DNA from: Rothia sp. SD9660Na
GTDB taxonomy: Bacteria; Actinomycetota; Actinomycetes; Actinomycetales; Micrococcaceae
Length of the DNA stretch: 64,000 nucleotides
Reading direction: 5' to 3'
NCBI RefSeq assembly: GCF_030064065.1
Contig: NZ_CP125946.1
Coordinates: forward strand, 1,550,001-1,614,000
Shown: positions 47,250 to 55,458 of the stretch, piece after piece
Layout: every line of letters starts with the position of its first letter
Numbering within the stretch: position 1 is the stretch's first letter
The notes under the pieces: model-generated
What the model was told of the DNA's origin: nothing
The model's database searches: none
What the model saw: only the letters and a program-made list of their open reading frames with translations
Position numbers and translations under genes: made by a program

Positions 47250-47684
47250 TTAGAGCATGAGCCCTGGCAGGATTTCATCATCGGTGCCAGAGAAGGCTTC
47301 TTCCTGTTCCTTCAGGTAGGCCTCCCAGGCGTCGGTGCTCCATATTTCTGCCCGTGATCCTGCGCCGATGACCGTGAGGTCTTTTTCTAGCCCAGCGTAG
47401 TCTCTGAGGTTTTGAGGTATGGTGATTCGCCCCTGCTTATCGGGTACCTCGTCGGATGCCCCCGACAGAAAAACGCGGATGTAGTCTCGTGCCTGCTTTG
47501 ACGACAGAGGAGCTGTGCGCAGCTGCTCGTGGATGCGCTCAAACTCGGTCATGGTAAAGACGTAGAGGCAACGCTCCTGCCCGCGGGTGAGCACAAGCCC
47601 TGCTTCTAGCTGCTCGCGAAATTTCGCGGGAAGAATCAGGCGCCCTTTGGCGTCCAGACGCGGGGTGTGGGTTCCGAGGAACAT
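47250..47684 (-). CDS. mraZ: Transcriptional regulator MraZ
   Basis: A 144-residue protein with two AbrB-like SpoVT domains ('[20 protein letters not shown]' at the N-terminus and '[19 protein letters not shown]' around residue 78-96). MraZ represses its own dcw operon by binding repeats upstream; three such repeats are present at 47761-47785. First gene of the division/cell-wall cluster. Confidence 0.95.
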   Translation of the reverse strand: MFLGTHTPRLDAKGRLILPAKFREQLEAGLVLTRGQERCLYVFTMTEFERIHEQLRTAPLSSKQARDYIRVFLSGASDEVPDKQGRITIPQNLRDYAGLEKDLTVIGAGSRAEIWSTDAWEAYLKEQEEAFSGTDDEILPGLML

Positions 47685-47760
47685 GGCACCACCGCCTCTA
47701 CCTGTCGTCCTTATTCCCCCGTAACAGGAGGGAAACTACACCAGTGTTGTTCTATCTCCT

Positions 47761-47785
47761 CCACTTTACTCCACTATGCCCCACT
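47761..47785 (-). promoter_or_regulatory. MraZ operator, three direct repeats
   Basis: On the minus strand AGTGG occurs three times with exact 10-bp spacing (AGTGG-N5-AGTGG-N5-AGTGG), 77-101 bp before the mraZ ATG. MraZ is known to bind TGGGN-type repeats with 10-bp period in front of mraZ. The helically phased layout is visible directly; binding is inferred. Confidence 0.75.
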
Positions 47786-47932
47786 GAATGTACCAAATAC
47801 GGAATTTTTACCGGGTTTTTGAGTGTTTTCACACGGAATACTGTCCTTGCAGCTCACCGCCCACTCTCGGGCTTGTTCGAGGCCCACCCATGGGGGTCTT
47901 CTCGCCGCTCCATATATGAAGTTTGAGGCATA

Positions 47933-47966
47933 CAAAAACCGCCCGGTACAGGCCAGGCGGTAGGTA
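47933..47966 (-). terminator. Terminator of the DUF3040 gene
   Basis: Arms accgcc (47938-47943) and ggcggt (47956-47961), with flanking pairs, are followed on the minus strand by TTTTTG. It lies 22 bp past the stop of the DUF3040 gene and isolates it from the mraZ promoter. The remaining 47.79-47.93 kb holds no gene I can support. Confidence 0.75.
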
Positions 47967-47983
47967 AAAATCAGGAGGGAGAA

Positions 47984-48382
47984 TTAGAAGCGGGAGCCGC
48001 CTTGGCGCTCGTCCCACTTATTTTCGAGGTTCTGCATGAAGCGGGAGCTGCCCTTAGCTTTTGAGGGGGCTGGGCGGGCGGACGCTCCACCACCGGCAGC
48101 TTTCGCGCCCTTGGGGGCGGTGGTGGCAAAGTAGACTCCGGCAGCTGCTAGCACGAAGCCAAGAACACCCAGAAGAATAATCTTGGTGGATACCCCGGCA
48201 ATAATAACGCCCAGGCCAACAACGGCAACGAGGGCACCAATGACGAGGTTGCGGGGAGATGAGGTAACAGCGGGAGCCACCAGGGGCTGGGGGCCGGTCA
48301 TGGTTGACGCGAAGGCGGGGTCGTTGTTGAGCTGCTTTTCGAGCTGGGCCAGCAGTTCCTGTTCCCGTTCTGAAAGCGCCAT
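47984..48382 (-). CDS. DUF3040 membrane protein
   Basis: A 132-residue protein with the DUF3040 signature at the N-terminus ('ALSEREQELLAQLEKQLNND') and two adjacent membrane spans at about 48-65 and 70-88. The C-terminus is basic and Ala/Gly/Ser-rich. DUF3040 proteins are found next to the dcw cluster in Actinobacteria (M. tuberculosis Rv2169c region); function unknown. AAGGAG lies 7 nt before ATG 48382. Confidence 0.85.
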   Translation of the reverse strand: MALSEREQELLAQLEKQLNNDPAFASTMTGPQPLVAPAVTSSPRNLVIGALVAVVGLGVIIAGVSTKIILLGVLGFVLAAAGVYFATTAPKGAKAAGGGASARPAPSKAKGSSRFMQNLENKWDERQGGSRF

Positions 48383-48524
48383 GGTGTCTCCTTAGCTTGT
48401 GCGGTAAGCCTGAACGCGCAGATGGGGCGTGCAACCCGCACGCGAGCACGCGTTAGTTTGTTTACTCATCTTACCGGTAGCCCTTGGGTGCAGCCTAGAC
48501 GCTCCCTGAAAATGACCTCTCATT

Positions 48525-49808
48525 TCATCGCTCTTTTCGGCCGCCAGGGGTGAGTAGGCTAGCGGGGAGCAGGCTCTTGCCACCGAAGCGGGTGTTGATG
48601 GTGTCCATGGCGTTTTCCGCTTCTTCCCATTCTTCGGCAAGGGAATCCTGGGTCGACAAGGCAGCCTGGTTAGCCGTTCCGGGTGAGCTCGGGGTGAAGA
48701 GTTGCATCTGCACACCGGCGTCCCGTCCTTCAAGTTTTTCTGCGCGCACACCGAGCAGGCGTATTGGCCGATGGGAGGAGCCGTCAGCCTGTAAGACCTC
48801 GAGCTGCTTGAGATGGGCGATGACGGCGTCAAACATGACGCGGCCAGATACGGTTGCAAGGGGGAGGGGGCAGGATCGGGTGAGGGTTTCGAAGTCCGAG
48901 TAGCGGATTTTGAGGCTGAGGGCTCGGGTTTGCCGCCCGGCAGCCCGCAGTCTGCGGGCTACGGTCAGGCAGAGGGTGTAGAGCTCTGCAGCGATTGCTT
49001 CGGCATCGGTCTGGTCGGTGGTGAAGGTGTGTTCGGCTCCGATTGATTTTTCACTGCGCTCGGGGGTGACCTTGCGGCGGTCTATGCCGCGGGCTAGTTC
49101 ATAGAGGTGCAGGCCTGCTGCTTGCCCGCAGCGGCTCTGGAGCCAGGGCAGGTCGTATTCCCGCAGCTGGGCGACGGTATGAATGCCCAGCCCCTCAAGG
49201 TAGGCGGTGCTTTTAGCTCCAACACCCCAGAGCTTGCCAACCGGCAGAGGGTCAAGAAATTCTTGCACTCGGTGGGGTGGGACCACCCAGAGGCCGTTGG
49301 GTTTGGAGCCGGCCGAAGCCATCTTGGCAACGAATTTACTCGATGAAATCCCTACGGAACTCGGTAGGCCCAGCTCGGTTTTAATGCGTTCGCGGGCCTG
49401 CTGGGCGATATCAACGGGGTTCCCCTGGGTACGGACGGCGCCAGTGAGGTCAAGGAAGGCTTCATCAACGCTCACCTGTTCTAGGCGGTCGGTGATGGCT
49501 CCCAAGATGGTCATGACCTGGGCCGAGTAGCTGCGATAGTGGGCGGATGGCTCCAGCAGCAGGGCAGCTGGGCAGAGCTGGCGGGCGCGGGCCAGGGGCA
49601 TGGCGGATCGCACCCCGTAGCGGCGGGCTTCGTAGGAGGCGGAGAGGACGACCGAGCGCGGCGAATTGCGGGCAACGATGAGCGGACGCCCGCGCAGGGC
49701 AGGCCGGGAAAGAAGTTCGACGTTGACGAAGAAGGCGTCCATATCGAGGTGCATAATGATGCGGGCAGGGGCGTCCGTCCGCACACCCTGAGTAGTCTGC
49801 TGCCCCAT
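48525..49808 (-). CDS. dinB: DNA polymerase IV (Y family)
   Basis: A 427-residue translesion polymerase. The catalytic acids are in 'IMHLDMDAFFVNVELL' (about residues 18-33) and 'VSVDEAFLDLTGAV' (about 115); the steric-gate region and the little-finger domain ('LSLKIRYSDFETLTRS') follow. About 75 C-terminal residues are less conserved. A 16-bp SOS-box-like palindrome overlaps the expected promoter (49826-49841), suggesting LexA control. Divergent from the polyprenyl synthase gene. Confidence 0.93.
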   Translation of the reverse strand: MGQQTTQGVRTDAPARIIMHLDMDAFFVNVELLSRPALRGRPLIVARNSPRSVVLSASYEARRYGVRSAMPLARARQLCPAALLLEPSAHYRSYSAQVMTILGAITDRLEQVSVDEAFLDLTGAVRTQGNPVDIAQQARERIKTELGLPSSVGISSSKFVAKMASAGSKPNGLWVVPPHRVQEFLDPLPVGKLWGVGAKSTAYLEGLGIHTVAQLREYDLPWLQSRCGQAAGLHLYELARGIDRRKVTPERSEKSIGAEHTFTTDQTDAEAIAAELYTLCLTVARRLRAAGRQTRALSLKIRYSDFETLTRSCPLPLATVSGRVMFDAVIAHLKQLEVLQADGSSHRPIRLLGVRAEKLEGRDAGVQMQLFTPSSPGTANQAALSTQDSLAEEWEEAENAMDTINTRFGGKSLLPASLLTPGGRKER

Positions 49809-49825
49809 CTACCCCACCCCATCTA

Positions 49826-49841
49826 TCGAAACTATGTTCTA
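49826..49841. promoter_or_regulatory. Candidate LexA (SOS) box
   Basis: TCGAAActatGTTCTA matches the Gram-positive/actinobacterial SOS consensus TCGAAC-N4-GTTCGA at 10 of 12 specified positions. It lies 18 bp upstream of the dinB ATG and 92 bp upstream of the divergent synthase ATG. Binding is inferred. Confidence 0.6.
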
Positions 49842-49933
49842 ATCTATCCTAGCCAGTCAGGTGCGTTTTGACCAGACGCAGGCCCCTATCTACTAGACTG
49901 GTGTGCAGAGCTATCCTCAGACCTAAGGACGTC

Positions 49934-51046
49934 ATGACCCCCCAGCCAGCCCCAGCTACCGGCCCCGACGAGTCCGCAGCCTACCTTGAGGCTCTCGAAG
50001 CCGAGATGGGCCGCTTTTTTGATACCCAGCAGGAACTTATGGCAACCCTTTCGGTTGAGACCCTGCCCCTGCTGGAGTCCGTCCGCGCCCTTTCCACCGG
50101 CGGTAAGCGCCTTCGGGCGCTGCTAGCCTACTGGGGCTACCGCGGGGCAGGTGGAACGGGGATCACCGAGTCTATCGTTCGAGCCGGTGTGGCGATTGAG
50201 CTCTTCCAGACCGCAGCCCTGATTCACGATGACATCATCGACGCTTCCGATACCCGACGGGGTGCCCCCAGCGTGCACCGCCGATTCGAGGCCATGCACC
50301 GGGAGCTGGGCTATAAGACCAGCCCCTCATCCTTCGGTGTATCAAGTGCTATCTTGGCCGGCGACCTGTGCCTGTCGTGGTCAGAAATGGTGTTCTCGTC
50401 TATCCCTGAGCTCACCGCCGCCAGTGAGGCCCGCTTTATCTTTGACCTGATGCGCACTGAGGTTATGGCTGGCCAGTACCTCGATATTGTGAGCGAAGTT
50501 GTGCCCGAAGAGGAGCCAGAAGTTGCCCTTGAACGGGCCAAGAACGTGATTCGCTATAAGGCTGCTAAATACTCCTGCGAACACCCCATTGCCCTGGGCG
50601 GGGCCCTGGGACTTGGTCTGAAGCACGGGGAGGCCTCCGAACTGGTCACAGGCTACCGGGCCTTTGCTCTCCCCCTGGGCGAGGGTTTCCAGCTGCGGGA
50701 TGATGTGCTGGGGGTCTTCGGCGAGCCCGAAACCACAGGCAAGCCTGCCGGCGATGACCTGCGTGAGGGCAAGCGCACCGTCCTCACGGCCTTTACCGCT
50801 ATGAAGAGTAATGCCGATCAGCAGGCCTTCCTCGAAGACTCCCTGGGCTCCCCCAATCTGGGGGCAGAAACTATCCAAGAGCTCCAGCGTCTCATGCGGG
50901 ACTCCGGCGCCCTCCTGGCTGTCGAAGAGATGATTCAAGCGAAGGGGGACGAGGCCCTAGCCACCCTTGAAGCCCTCGATCTCGAAGCGTCCGTACGGCA
51001 GGCCCTGCGGGCCATTGCGGCTAAGGCCCTGCACCGCTCTTTCTAG
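49934..51046 (+). CDS. Trans-polyprenyl diphosphate synthase (IdsA-like)
   Basis: A 370-residue isoprenyl diphosphate synthase from ATG 49934 (AAGGA upstream); an in-frame TTG at 49868 would add non-conserved residues. First Asp-rich motif 'HDDIIDASDTRRGAPSVH' at about 98-115, second 'FQLRDDVLGVFGEPETTGKP' at about 253. It condenses isopentenyl diphosphate onto an allylic starter to give C20 or longer products, for carotenoids, menaquinone side chains or similar. Position next to the Rv2175c/PknL pair matches M. tuberculosis idsA2. Chain length cannot be set from sequence by eye. Confidence 0.9.
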   Translation: MTPQPAPATGPDESAAYLEALEAEMGRFFDTQQELMATLSVETLPLLESVRALSTGGKRLRALLAYWGYRGAGGTGITESIVRAGVAIELFQTAALIHDDIIDASDTRRGAPSVHRRFEAMHRELGYKTSPSSFGVSSAILAGDLCLSWSEMVFSSIPELTAASEARFIFDLMRTEVMAGQYLDIVSEVVPEEEPEVALERAKNVIRYKAAKYSCEHPIALGGALGLGLKHGEASELVTGYRAFALPLGEGFQLRDDVLGVFGEPETTGKPAGDDLREGKRTVLTAFTAMKSNADQQAFLEDSLGSPNLGAETIQELQRLMRDSGALLAVEEMIQAKGDEALATLEALDLEASVRQALRAIAAKALHRSF

Positions 51047-51071
51047 CGCACCACTGTAGAGCTGATAAAAT

Positions 51072-51105
51072 ACAGTAGGCTCACACCGGGGTGTGAGCCT
51101 ACTGT
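51072..51105. terminator. Bidirectional terminator between convergent genes
   Basis: A 16-bp perfect palindrome, left arm acagtaggctcacacc (51072-51087) and right arm at 51090-51105, flanked by an A-rich left side and TTCTCTATCT on the right. It serves both the polyprenyl synthase gene and the convergent Rv2175c-like gene. Confidence 0.85.
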
Positions 51106-51129
51106 TCTCTATCTAAATCTTTAAAAGCC

Positions 51130-51501
51130 TTACCAGGCCAGGGCCGAGGCGCGGCGGCGGATTTCGGTCTTGCGACCGTCAATCAGGGCGTCGATAGGGC
51201 GGCCCGGTAGGGTCTCGTCAACGGTGTAGAGCCAGACGATAGCTTCTTCTGCAGTGAACCCCGCATCAGCCAGCACGCTCAGGGTGCCTTTGAGGGGTTC
51301 GAGAACGCGGTCTTCGCGCATGAAGAGGGCAGGAACCTTGCGGACGCCGGTTTCGGGGTCGCGCACGGCCAGCAGGGTTCCGTCAGCCAGCAGGTTGTGG
51401 ACGCGGGTGACCTTGAGGTCAAGGGCTTCTGCGATATCGGGGATGGTCAGCCAGTCGCCAACCAGAGCAATTACTTCGGGTGTAGTTTTTTCATCAGTCA
51501 C
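51130..51501 (-). CDS. Rv2175c-like DNA-binding protein
   Basis: A 123-residue winged-helix protein of the Rv2175c family ('DWLTIPDIAEALDLKVTRVH' is the recognition region, 'GWxV'-like C-terminal part 'FTAEEAIVWLYTVDETLPGR'). In M. tuberculosis Rv2175c binds DNA and is phosphorylated near its N-terminus by the neighbouring kinase PknL, which weakens binding. Thr6/Thr7 here are candidate sites (inference). The start is GTG 51501 with CACAAT 6 nt upstream, so probably leaderless. Divergent from the kinase. Confidence 0.88.
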   Translation of the reverse strand: MTDEKTTPEVIALVGDWLTIPDIAEALDLKVTRVHNLLADGTLLAVRDPETGVRKVPALFMREDRVLEPLKGTLSVLADAGFTAEEAIVWLYTVDETLPGRPIDALIDGRKTEIRRRASALAW

Positions 51502-51507
51502 CTATCC

Positions 51508-51513
51508 ATTGTG
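51508..51513 (-). promoter_or_regulatory. Probable -10 element of the Rv2175c-like gene
   Basis: CACAAT on the minus strand, 6 nt before GTG 51501; placement implies a leaderless transcript. Confidence 0.4.
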
Positions 51514-51595
51514 CCCCAGAAACCGGGGAATCGGTAGGCAAGCCCACCCGGTAGCTCCCAAGGCGGGTTTTCGGCCTCTTCCCAGGGGCCGCCCG

Positions 51596-51601
51596 TACAA
51601 T
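51596..51601 (+). promoter_or_regulatory. Probable -10 element of the PknL-like kinase
   Basis: TACAAT exactly 7 nt before ATG 51609, so the mRNA probably begins at the start codon. There is no usable Shine-Dalgarno spacing for either GTG 51603 or ATG 51609. Confidence 0.5.
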
Positions 51602-51608
51602 AGTGAGG

Positions 51609-53072
51609 ATGACTGATGACTTCTCTGCTGCCCCCTGGTTGACCGGGGTGATATTCAAGGGCCATTTTGAGGTGGGCCACCTGATTGCGCGCGGTGGCAT
51701 GGCCGAGGTGTACCATGCGGTTGACCTGTGGTCAGATAACCCGGTGGCTCTCAAGGTCCTACTCCCCCATCTCTCTACCGACCCCGCCCAGCAACAGAAG
51801 TTTTTTAGGGAGGGCTCGGCACTCAAGAAGATTCAGCACGAGAACGTGGTGGGCGTCATCGACGAGGGCACCGAGCTGGTGCACGGCCAGCAGGTCATGT
51901 TCCTGGTGCTGGAATACGTACACGGCTGCACCCTGGCCCAGCTCATGCAGCTGCGCCCGGTGCTGTCGGTGGGCGAGATGCTTGATGTCATGATCCCTGC
52001 GGTTGAGGGTCTGTCTGAGGTGCACGCCCACCACCTGATCCACCGCGATATCAAGCCCGCTAACATTCTCTTAGAGGCCGATACAGAGAGCGTTAAGCTC
52101 TCTGACTTTGGCCTGACGCGCAGGGCCGACCAGAACGCTACCGGCCAGCTCATGGGCACCCCCTCCTTTGTGGCTCCCGAGATCCTCGACGTTGCCTCGC
52201 CCGTCGGGCCTCCTGCCGATATTTTTGCCCTGGGCGTGATGATGTACCGCATGCTCACCGGCCGTATGCCTTTTGCCGGGGCCGATAACGACCAGCAGGT
52301 CCTCTATCACAACATAAACACCGACATTCCCTCGCTCACCCACCTGGCTGAGGGCGTCTCGTCCGATATAGCGGGTGTGGTGAGCTGGTGCACCCGCCGC
52401 AACCCCCGCGACCGCCCCCAGGACGCCACCGAACTCTACCGGGCACTGCGCGATATTGAGGCCCGCGCCAGCGAGCAGGAAAAGGGCTACCGCCTAGATC
52501 AGGCAGATCGGCCCACTACCACCCTCTGGGAGAACGTCGCCGACATCGCCGAACAATCGGGGAGGGTACGCCACGGGCAGACCGCCATCACCGGTTTTGG
52601 GGCCGCCGATGACCTACTCGATGCAGGTTCTTCTGGCCCACTCAGCGAGCACGAGCAGGCTGTACGCTCTGCCGCGGACGCCCCCGTTGAGGTCTACGCC
52701 CCCACAGACTTCCCCGGGGTTGGGCCCAAGACCGAGACCCAGGCCGTCCTCAATGCCCAGCTCTCTGAGCATGAAGCTGACCAGGACCCGGCGGTGGTCG
52801 ATCAGCCCCCTATCTCGGCTGGCTATAACCGGCAGCGGGCTGCCGCCTACCGTAGCGAGCGCACGGACACCGCACCCGCGTCCGCCCCGCATGCAGCCTC
52901 GGTGCGCCCCGCCGACCCTGCCCAGTGGACTGAAGCCCAGCGGCGTACCCCTGCTGAGCGCTGGCGTCCGCCCCTGTCCCCCGTCGCCCTGGCCCTGCTT
53001 GCTGCCTTGGTCCTGCTGGGCTTTGTGACCGCAGGTTTTGTGGGTTGGTGGCTGGCCAGCCTGATTCTCTAG
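51609..53072 (+). CDS. pknL: Serine/threonine protein kinase (PknL-like)
   Basis: A 487-residue Hanks-type kinase. Glycine loop 'LIARGGMAEVYHAVD', ATP Lys in 'PVALKVLLPHL' (about 48), catalytic 'HRDIKPANILL' (about 145), 'DFGLTRR' (about 165) and APE-like 'SFVAPEIL'. Residues about 290-455 are a disordered acidic linker. One membrane span lies at the very end ('LLAALVLLGFVTAGFVGWWL') with almost no extracellular residues and no PASTA domains, so it probably does not sense an external ligand by itself. Divergent partner is its likely substrate. Confidence 0.9.
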   Translation: MTDDFSAAPWLTGVIFKGHFEVGHLIARGGMAEVYHAVDLWSDNPVALKVLLPHLSTDPAQQQKFFREGSALKKIQHENVVGVIDEGTELVHGQQVMFLVLEYVHGCTLAQLMQLRPVLSVGEMLDVMIPAVEGLSEVHAHHLIHRDIKPANILLEADTESVKLSDFGLTRRADQNATGQLMGTPSFVAPEILDVASPVGPPADIFALGVMMYRMLTGRMPFAGADNDQQVLYHNINTDIPSLTHLAEGVSSDIAGVVSWCTRRNPRDRPQDATELYRALRDIEARASEQEKGYRLDQADRPTTTLWENVADIAEQSGRVRHGQTAITGFGAADDLLDAGSSGPLSEHEQAVRSAADAPVEVYAPTDFPGVGPKTETQAVLNAQLSEHEADQDPAVVDQPPISAGYNRQRAAAYRSERTDTAPASAPHAASVRPADPAQWTEAQRRTPAERWRPPLSPVALALLAALVLLGFVTAGFVGWWLASLIL

Positions 53073-53125
53073 TACCCGCCCGCTCCTGCCCGACCCTAGA
53101 GCCCACTTAGAACCCACGCAAAGAA

Positions 53126-53183
53126 AAGCCGCTGTGGTCCTGCTCTTGAAACCTGTGTTCAAGAGGCAGGGCCACGGCGGCTT
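53126..53183. terminator. Long hairpin between convergent kinase and DAHP synthase genes
   Basis: A 25-26 bp stem with two wobble pairs and one bulge (53126-53150 against 53158-53183) around a 7-nt loop, positioned 25 bp before the DAHP synthase stop and 53 bp after the kinase stop. Bidirectional terminator. Confidence 0.8.
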
Positions 53184-53208
53184 GCTCTGGGCCCTAGAGG
53201 CCTTGGCT

Positions 53209-54570
53209 TTAGCGGCGGGCCAGGTACTCAGCAACCTGGAAAGCAATTTCCAAGGACTGCTGGTGGTTCAGTCGCGGATCACAGAGGGTCTCGTAACGGT
53301 CTGCGAAAGCTGCTTCTTCGATGGGATCAGAACCGCCTAGGCATTCAGCAACATCGTCGCCGGTCATCTCTACGTGGATACCGCCAGGGAAGGTACCGAG
53401 AGCCTCGTGTACCTCGAAGAAGCCCTGAACCTCGTTCATGACGTCGTCGAAGCGGCGGGTCTTGTAACCGGACGGTACAGAGATGGTGTTGCCGTGCATG
53501 GGGTCGGTGACCCATACGACCTTGGCGCCTTCCTTCTGCACGCCCTCGACGATGGCGGGCAGGTTTTCGCGGATCTTGCCGGCGCCCATGCGGGTAATGA
53601 AGGTCAGGCGTCCGGGTTCGCGGTTGGGGTCCAGCTTGTCAATCAGGGCCATGGCGTCGTCGGCGGTGGTGGCGGGGCCGAGCTTAACGCCGATGGGGTT
53701 GCGGACCTTGGAGAGGAAGTTGACGTGGGCGTCGTCCAGGCCGCGGGTACGCTCACCGATCCAGAGGAAGTGGGCGGAGGTGTCGTAGGGCAGGTGGGTG
53801 CGCGAGTCGACGCGGGTCATGGCACGCTCGAAGTCCAGCAGCAGGGCCTCGTGGCCGGTGTAGACGTCGGTGGTCTTCAGGGGGCCGAAGTCGGTGCCGC
53901 AGGCTTCCATGAACTTGATGGCGCGGTCGATTTCGCCGGCGATGGACTCGTAGCGGGCGTGGGCGGGGTTGGAGGTGAAGCCCTTGTTCCAGGAGTGGAC
54001 CGAGCGCAGGTCAGCAAAACCGCCCTTGGTGAAGGCCCGAATCAGGTTAAGGGTGCTGGCACTAGTGTGGTAGCCGCGCAGCATACGGTTGGGGTCGTGC
54101 ACGCGGGACTCTTCGGTGAACTCAAAGCCGTTGACCATTTCGCCGCGGAAGGAAGGCAGGGTGACGCCGTCGCGGGTCTCGTCGTTCGATGAGCGGGGCT
54201 TAGAGAACTGCCCTGCCATACGGCCCATTTTAACCACGGGCATAGAGGCACCGTAGGTCAGCACAACGGCCATCTGCAGCAGGGTGCGCACGCGGCCTGA
54301 AATCTTATCGGCGGTAGCACCAGCGAAAGTTTCTGCACAGTCGCCGCCCTGTAGCAAGAAGGCTTCACCTTCAGCAACGCGAGCCAGGTCGGAACGCATC
54401 TGGTCAACCTCACCGGCAAAAACCAGCGGAGGAACGCTGTTCAGTTCATTGATGACGGCGGTAAAGTCGGGGTGATCAGCCCACTGGGGGTGCTGGTCGA
54501 TGTGCAGGGAGCGCCACTCTTCGAGTTCGGGGAAGTCGTTCGGGGTGGGTACGGCGCCGGGGTTGGTCAC
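53209..54570 (-). CDS. aroG: Class II (plant-type) DAHP synthase
   Basis: A 453-residue enzyme condensing phosphoenolpyruvate and erythrose-4-phosphate, the first step of the shikimate pathway. I start at GTG 54570: AAAGGAG lies 7 nt upstream. Characteristic class II segments are 'LLQGGDCAETFAGATADK', 'RMAGQFSKPRSS', 'DFERAMTRVDSRTHLPYDTS' and 'WVTDPMHGNTI', with metal-binding Cys, His, Glu and Asp. Actinobacterial homologues are allosterically controlled with AroQ chorismate mutase, which is not in the window. Confidence 0.95.
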   Translation of the reverse strand: MTNPGAVPTPNDFPELEEWRSLHIDQHPQWADHPDFTAVINELNSVPPLVFAGEVDQMRSDLARVAEGEAFLLQGGDCAETFAGATADKISGRVRTLLQMAVVLTYGASMPVVKMGRMAGQFSKPRSSNDETRDGVTLPSFRGEMVNGFEFTEESRVHDPNRMLRGYHTSASTLNLIRAFTKGGFADLRSVHSWNKGFTSNPAHARYESIAGEIDRAIKFMEACGTDFGPLKTTDVYTGHEALLLDFERAMTRVDSRTHLPYDTSAHFLWIGERTRGLDDAHVNFLSKVRNPIGVKLGPATTADDAMALIDKLDPNREPGRLTFITRMGAGKIRENLPAIVEGVQKEGAKVVWVTDPMHGNTISVPSGYKTRRFDDVMNEVQGFFEVHEALGTFPGGIHVEMTGDDVAECLGGSDPIEEAAFADRYETLCDPRLNHQQSLEIAFQVAEYLARR

Positions 54571-54714
54571 GGGGTGACTCCTTTGTATGTGGTCGCTAGA
54601 GCCCAGCTGAGGGTTAGGCTCTTGTCTCTTATTCAAAAGTATTGGGGCTTAGGTATAGGGTTCAAAGCTATGTCCACCATGTGACATACAGCTCCTAGAA
54701 CGGGGGCAGACGAG

Positions 54715-55458
54715 CTAGGGGCGGGTTTCAAGCAGGCGGCTGGTGGCCTCGTCCGCACTGATTCCTTCCGCCGTCATGAGCTTCTTAACATCGGCCGCAT
54801 AGACCGGGGTGATGGGGCGGCCGGTCATCTGGCTAATCCGCTCAATGACCAGGTCTGCCAGTTCCCGCTGGGCGGCCCATTCATCGCCCCGCCCCAGATA
54901 GGGGGTCACATCGATGGGTTCACCGATGACGGTCTTCACCCGAATCGGTTTGCCGTCCTTCCGCAGGCGCAGGCGGTTGGAGCCGGGCACCTGCACATCC
55001 TCGTTACCGAACTGGGCAACGGGGATAATGGGGACACCGGCCTCTAGGGCCAGTCGGGCCACACCAATTTTGGCGCGGTAGAGGCGACCATCGGGGCTAC
55101 GGGTTCCCTCGGGGTAGATACCCACGAGCTTGCCCTCGCGCAGGGCGGCAACGGCAACCGCCAGAGATTCAGCCGACTTAGCACCACCAGAGCGGTCAAT
55201 GGGCAGCTGGCCCACAGAGGTGAAGAACCACTTCATCAGACGCCCCTTAAGGCCGGGTGTGGTGAAGTAGTCGGACTTAGCCAAGAAGAACACCTGACGC
55301 GGAGCCGCAAGAGGCAAGAAAATAGAGTCAATAAAAGACACGTGGTTACTTGCCAAAATAGCGCCACTTGCTGCCGGGATATTTTTGGCCCCCACAACCT
55401 CATGGTGATAGGCCCGCTGCAAGAAGGGCTTGAGCACGGTGCGTAGCTGCATATACAT
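54715..55458 (-). CDS. plsC: 1-acyl-glycerol-3-phosphate acyltransferase (PlsC family)
   Basis: A 247-residue membrane-associated acyltransferase for phosphatidic acid synthesis. Catalytic HX4D motif 'NHVSFID' at about 38-44, 'FLAKSDYF' at about 75, and acceptor-binding 'GIYPEGTRSPDGRLYRAK' at about 113-130. AAGGAG precedes the ATG at 55458. Homologues near fadD15 in mycobacteria (Rv2182c) occupy the same place. Acyl preference unknown. Confidence 0.9.
   Translation of the reverse strand: MYMQLRTVLKPFLQRAYHHEVVGAKNIPAASGAILASNHVSFIDSIFLPLAAPRQVFFLAKSDYFTTPGLKGRLMKWFFTSVGQLPIDRSGGAKSAESLAVAVAALREGKLVGIYPEGTRSPDGRLYRAKIGVARLALEAGVPIIPVAQFGNEDVQVPGSNRLRLRKDGKPIRVKTVIGEPIDVTPYLGRGDEWAAQRELADLVIERISQMTGRPITPVYAADVKKLMTAEGISADEATSRLLETRP

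Noticed and set aside
49868..49933. Upstream TTG start for the polyprenyl synthase
   Set aside because: Adds a basic, non-conserved stretch; ATG 49934 has a proper AAGGA site.
53374..54192. 272-codon plus-strand open frame inside DAHP synthase
   Set aside because: Gly/Val-rich shadow typical of high-GC genes; the minus strand encodes a fully conserved enzyme.
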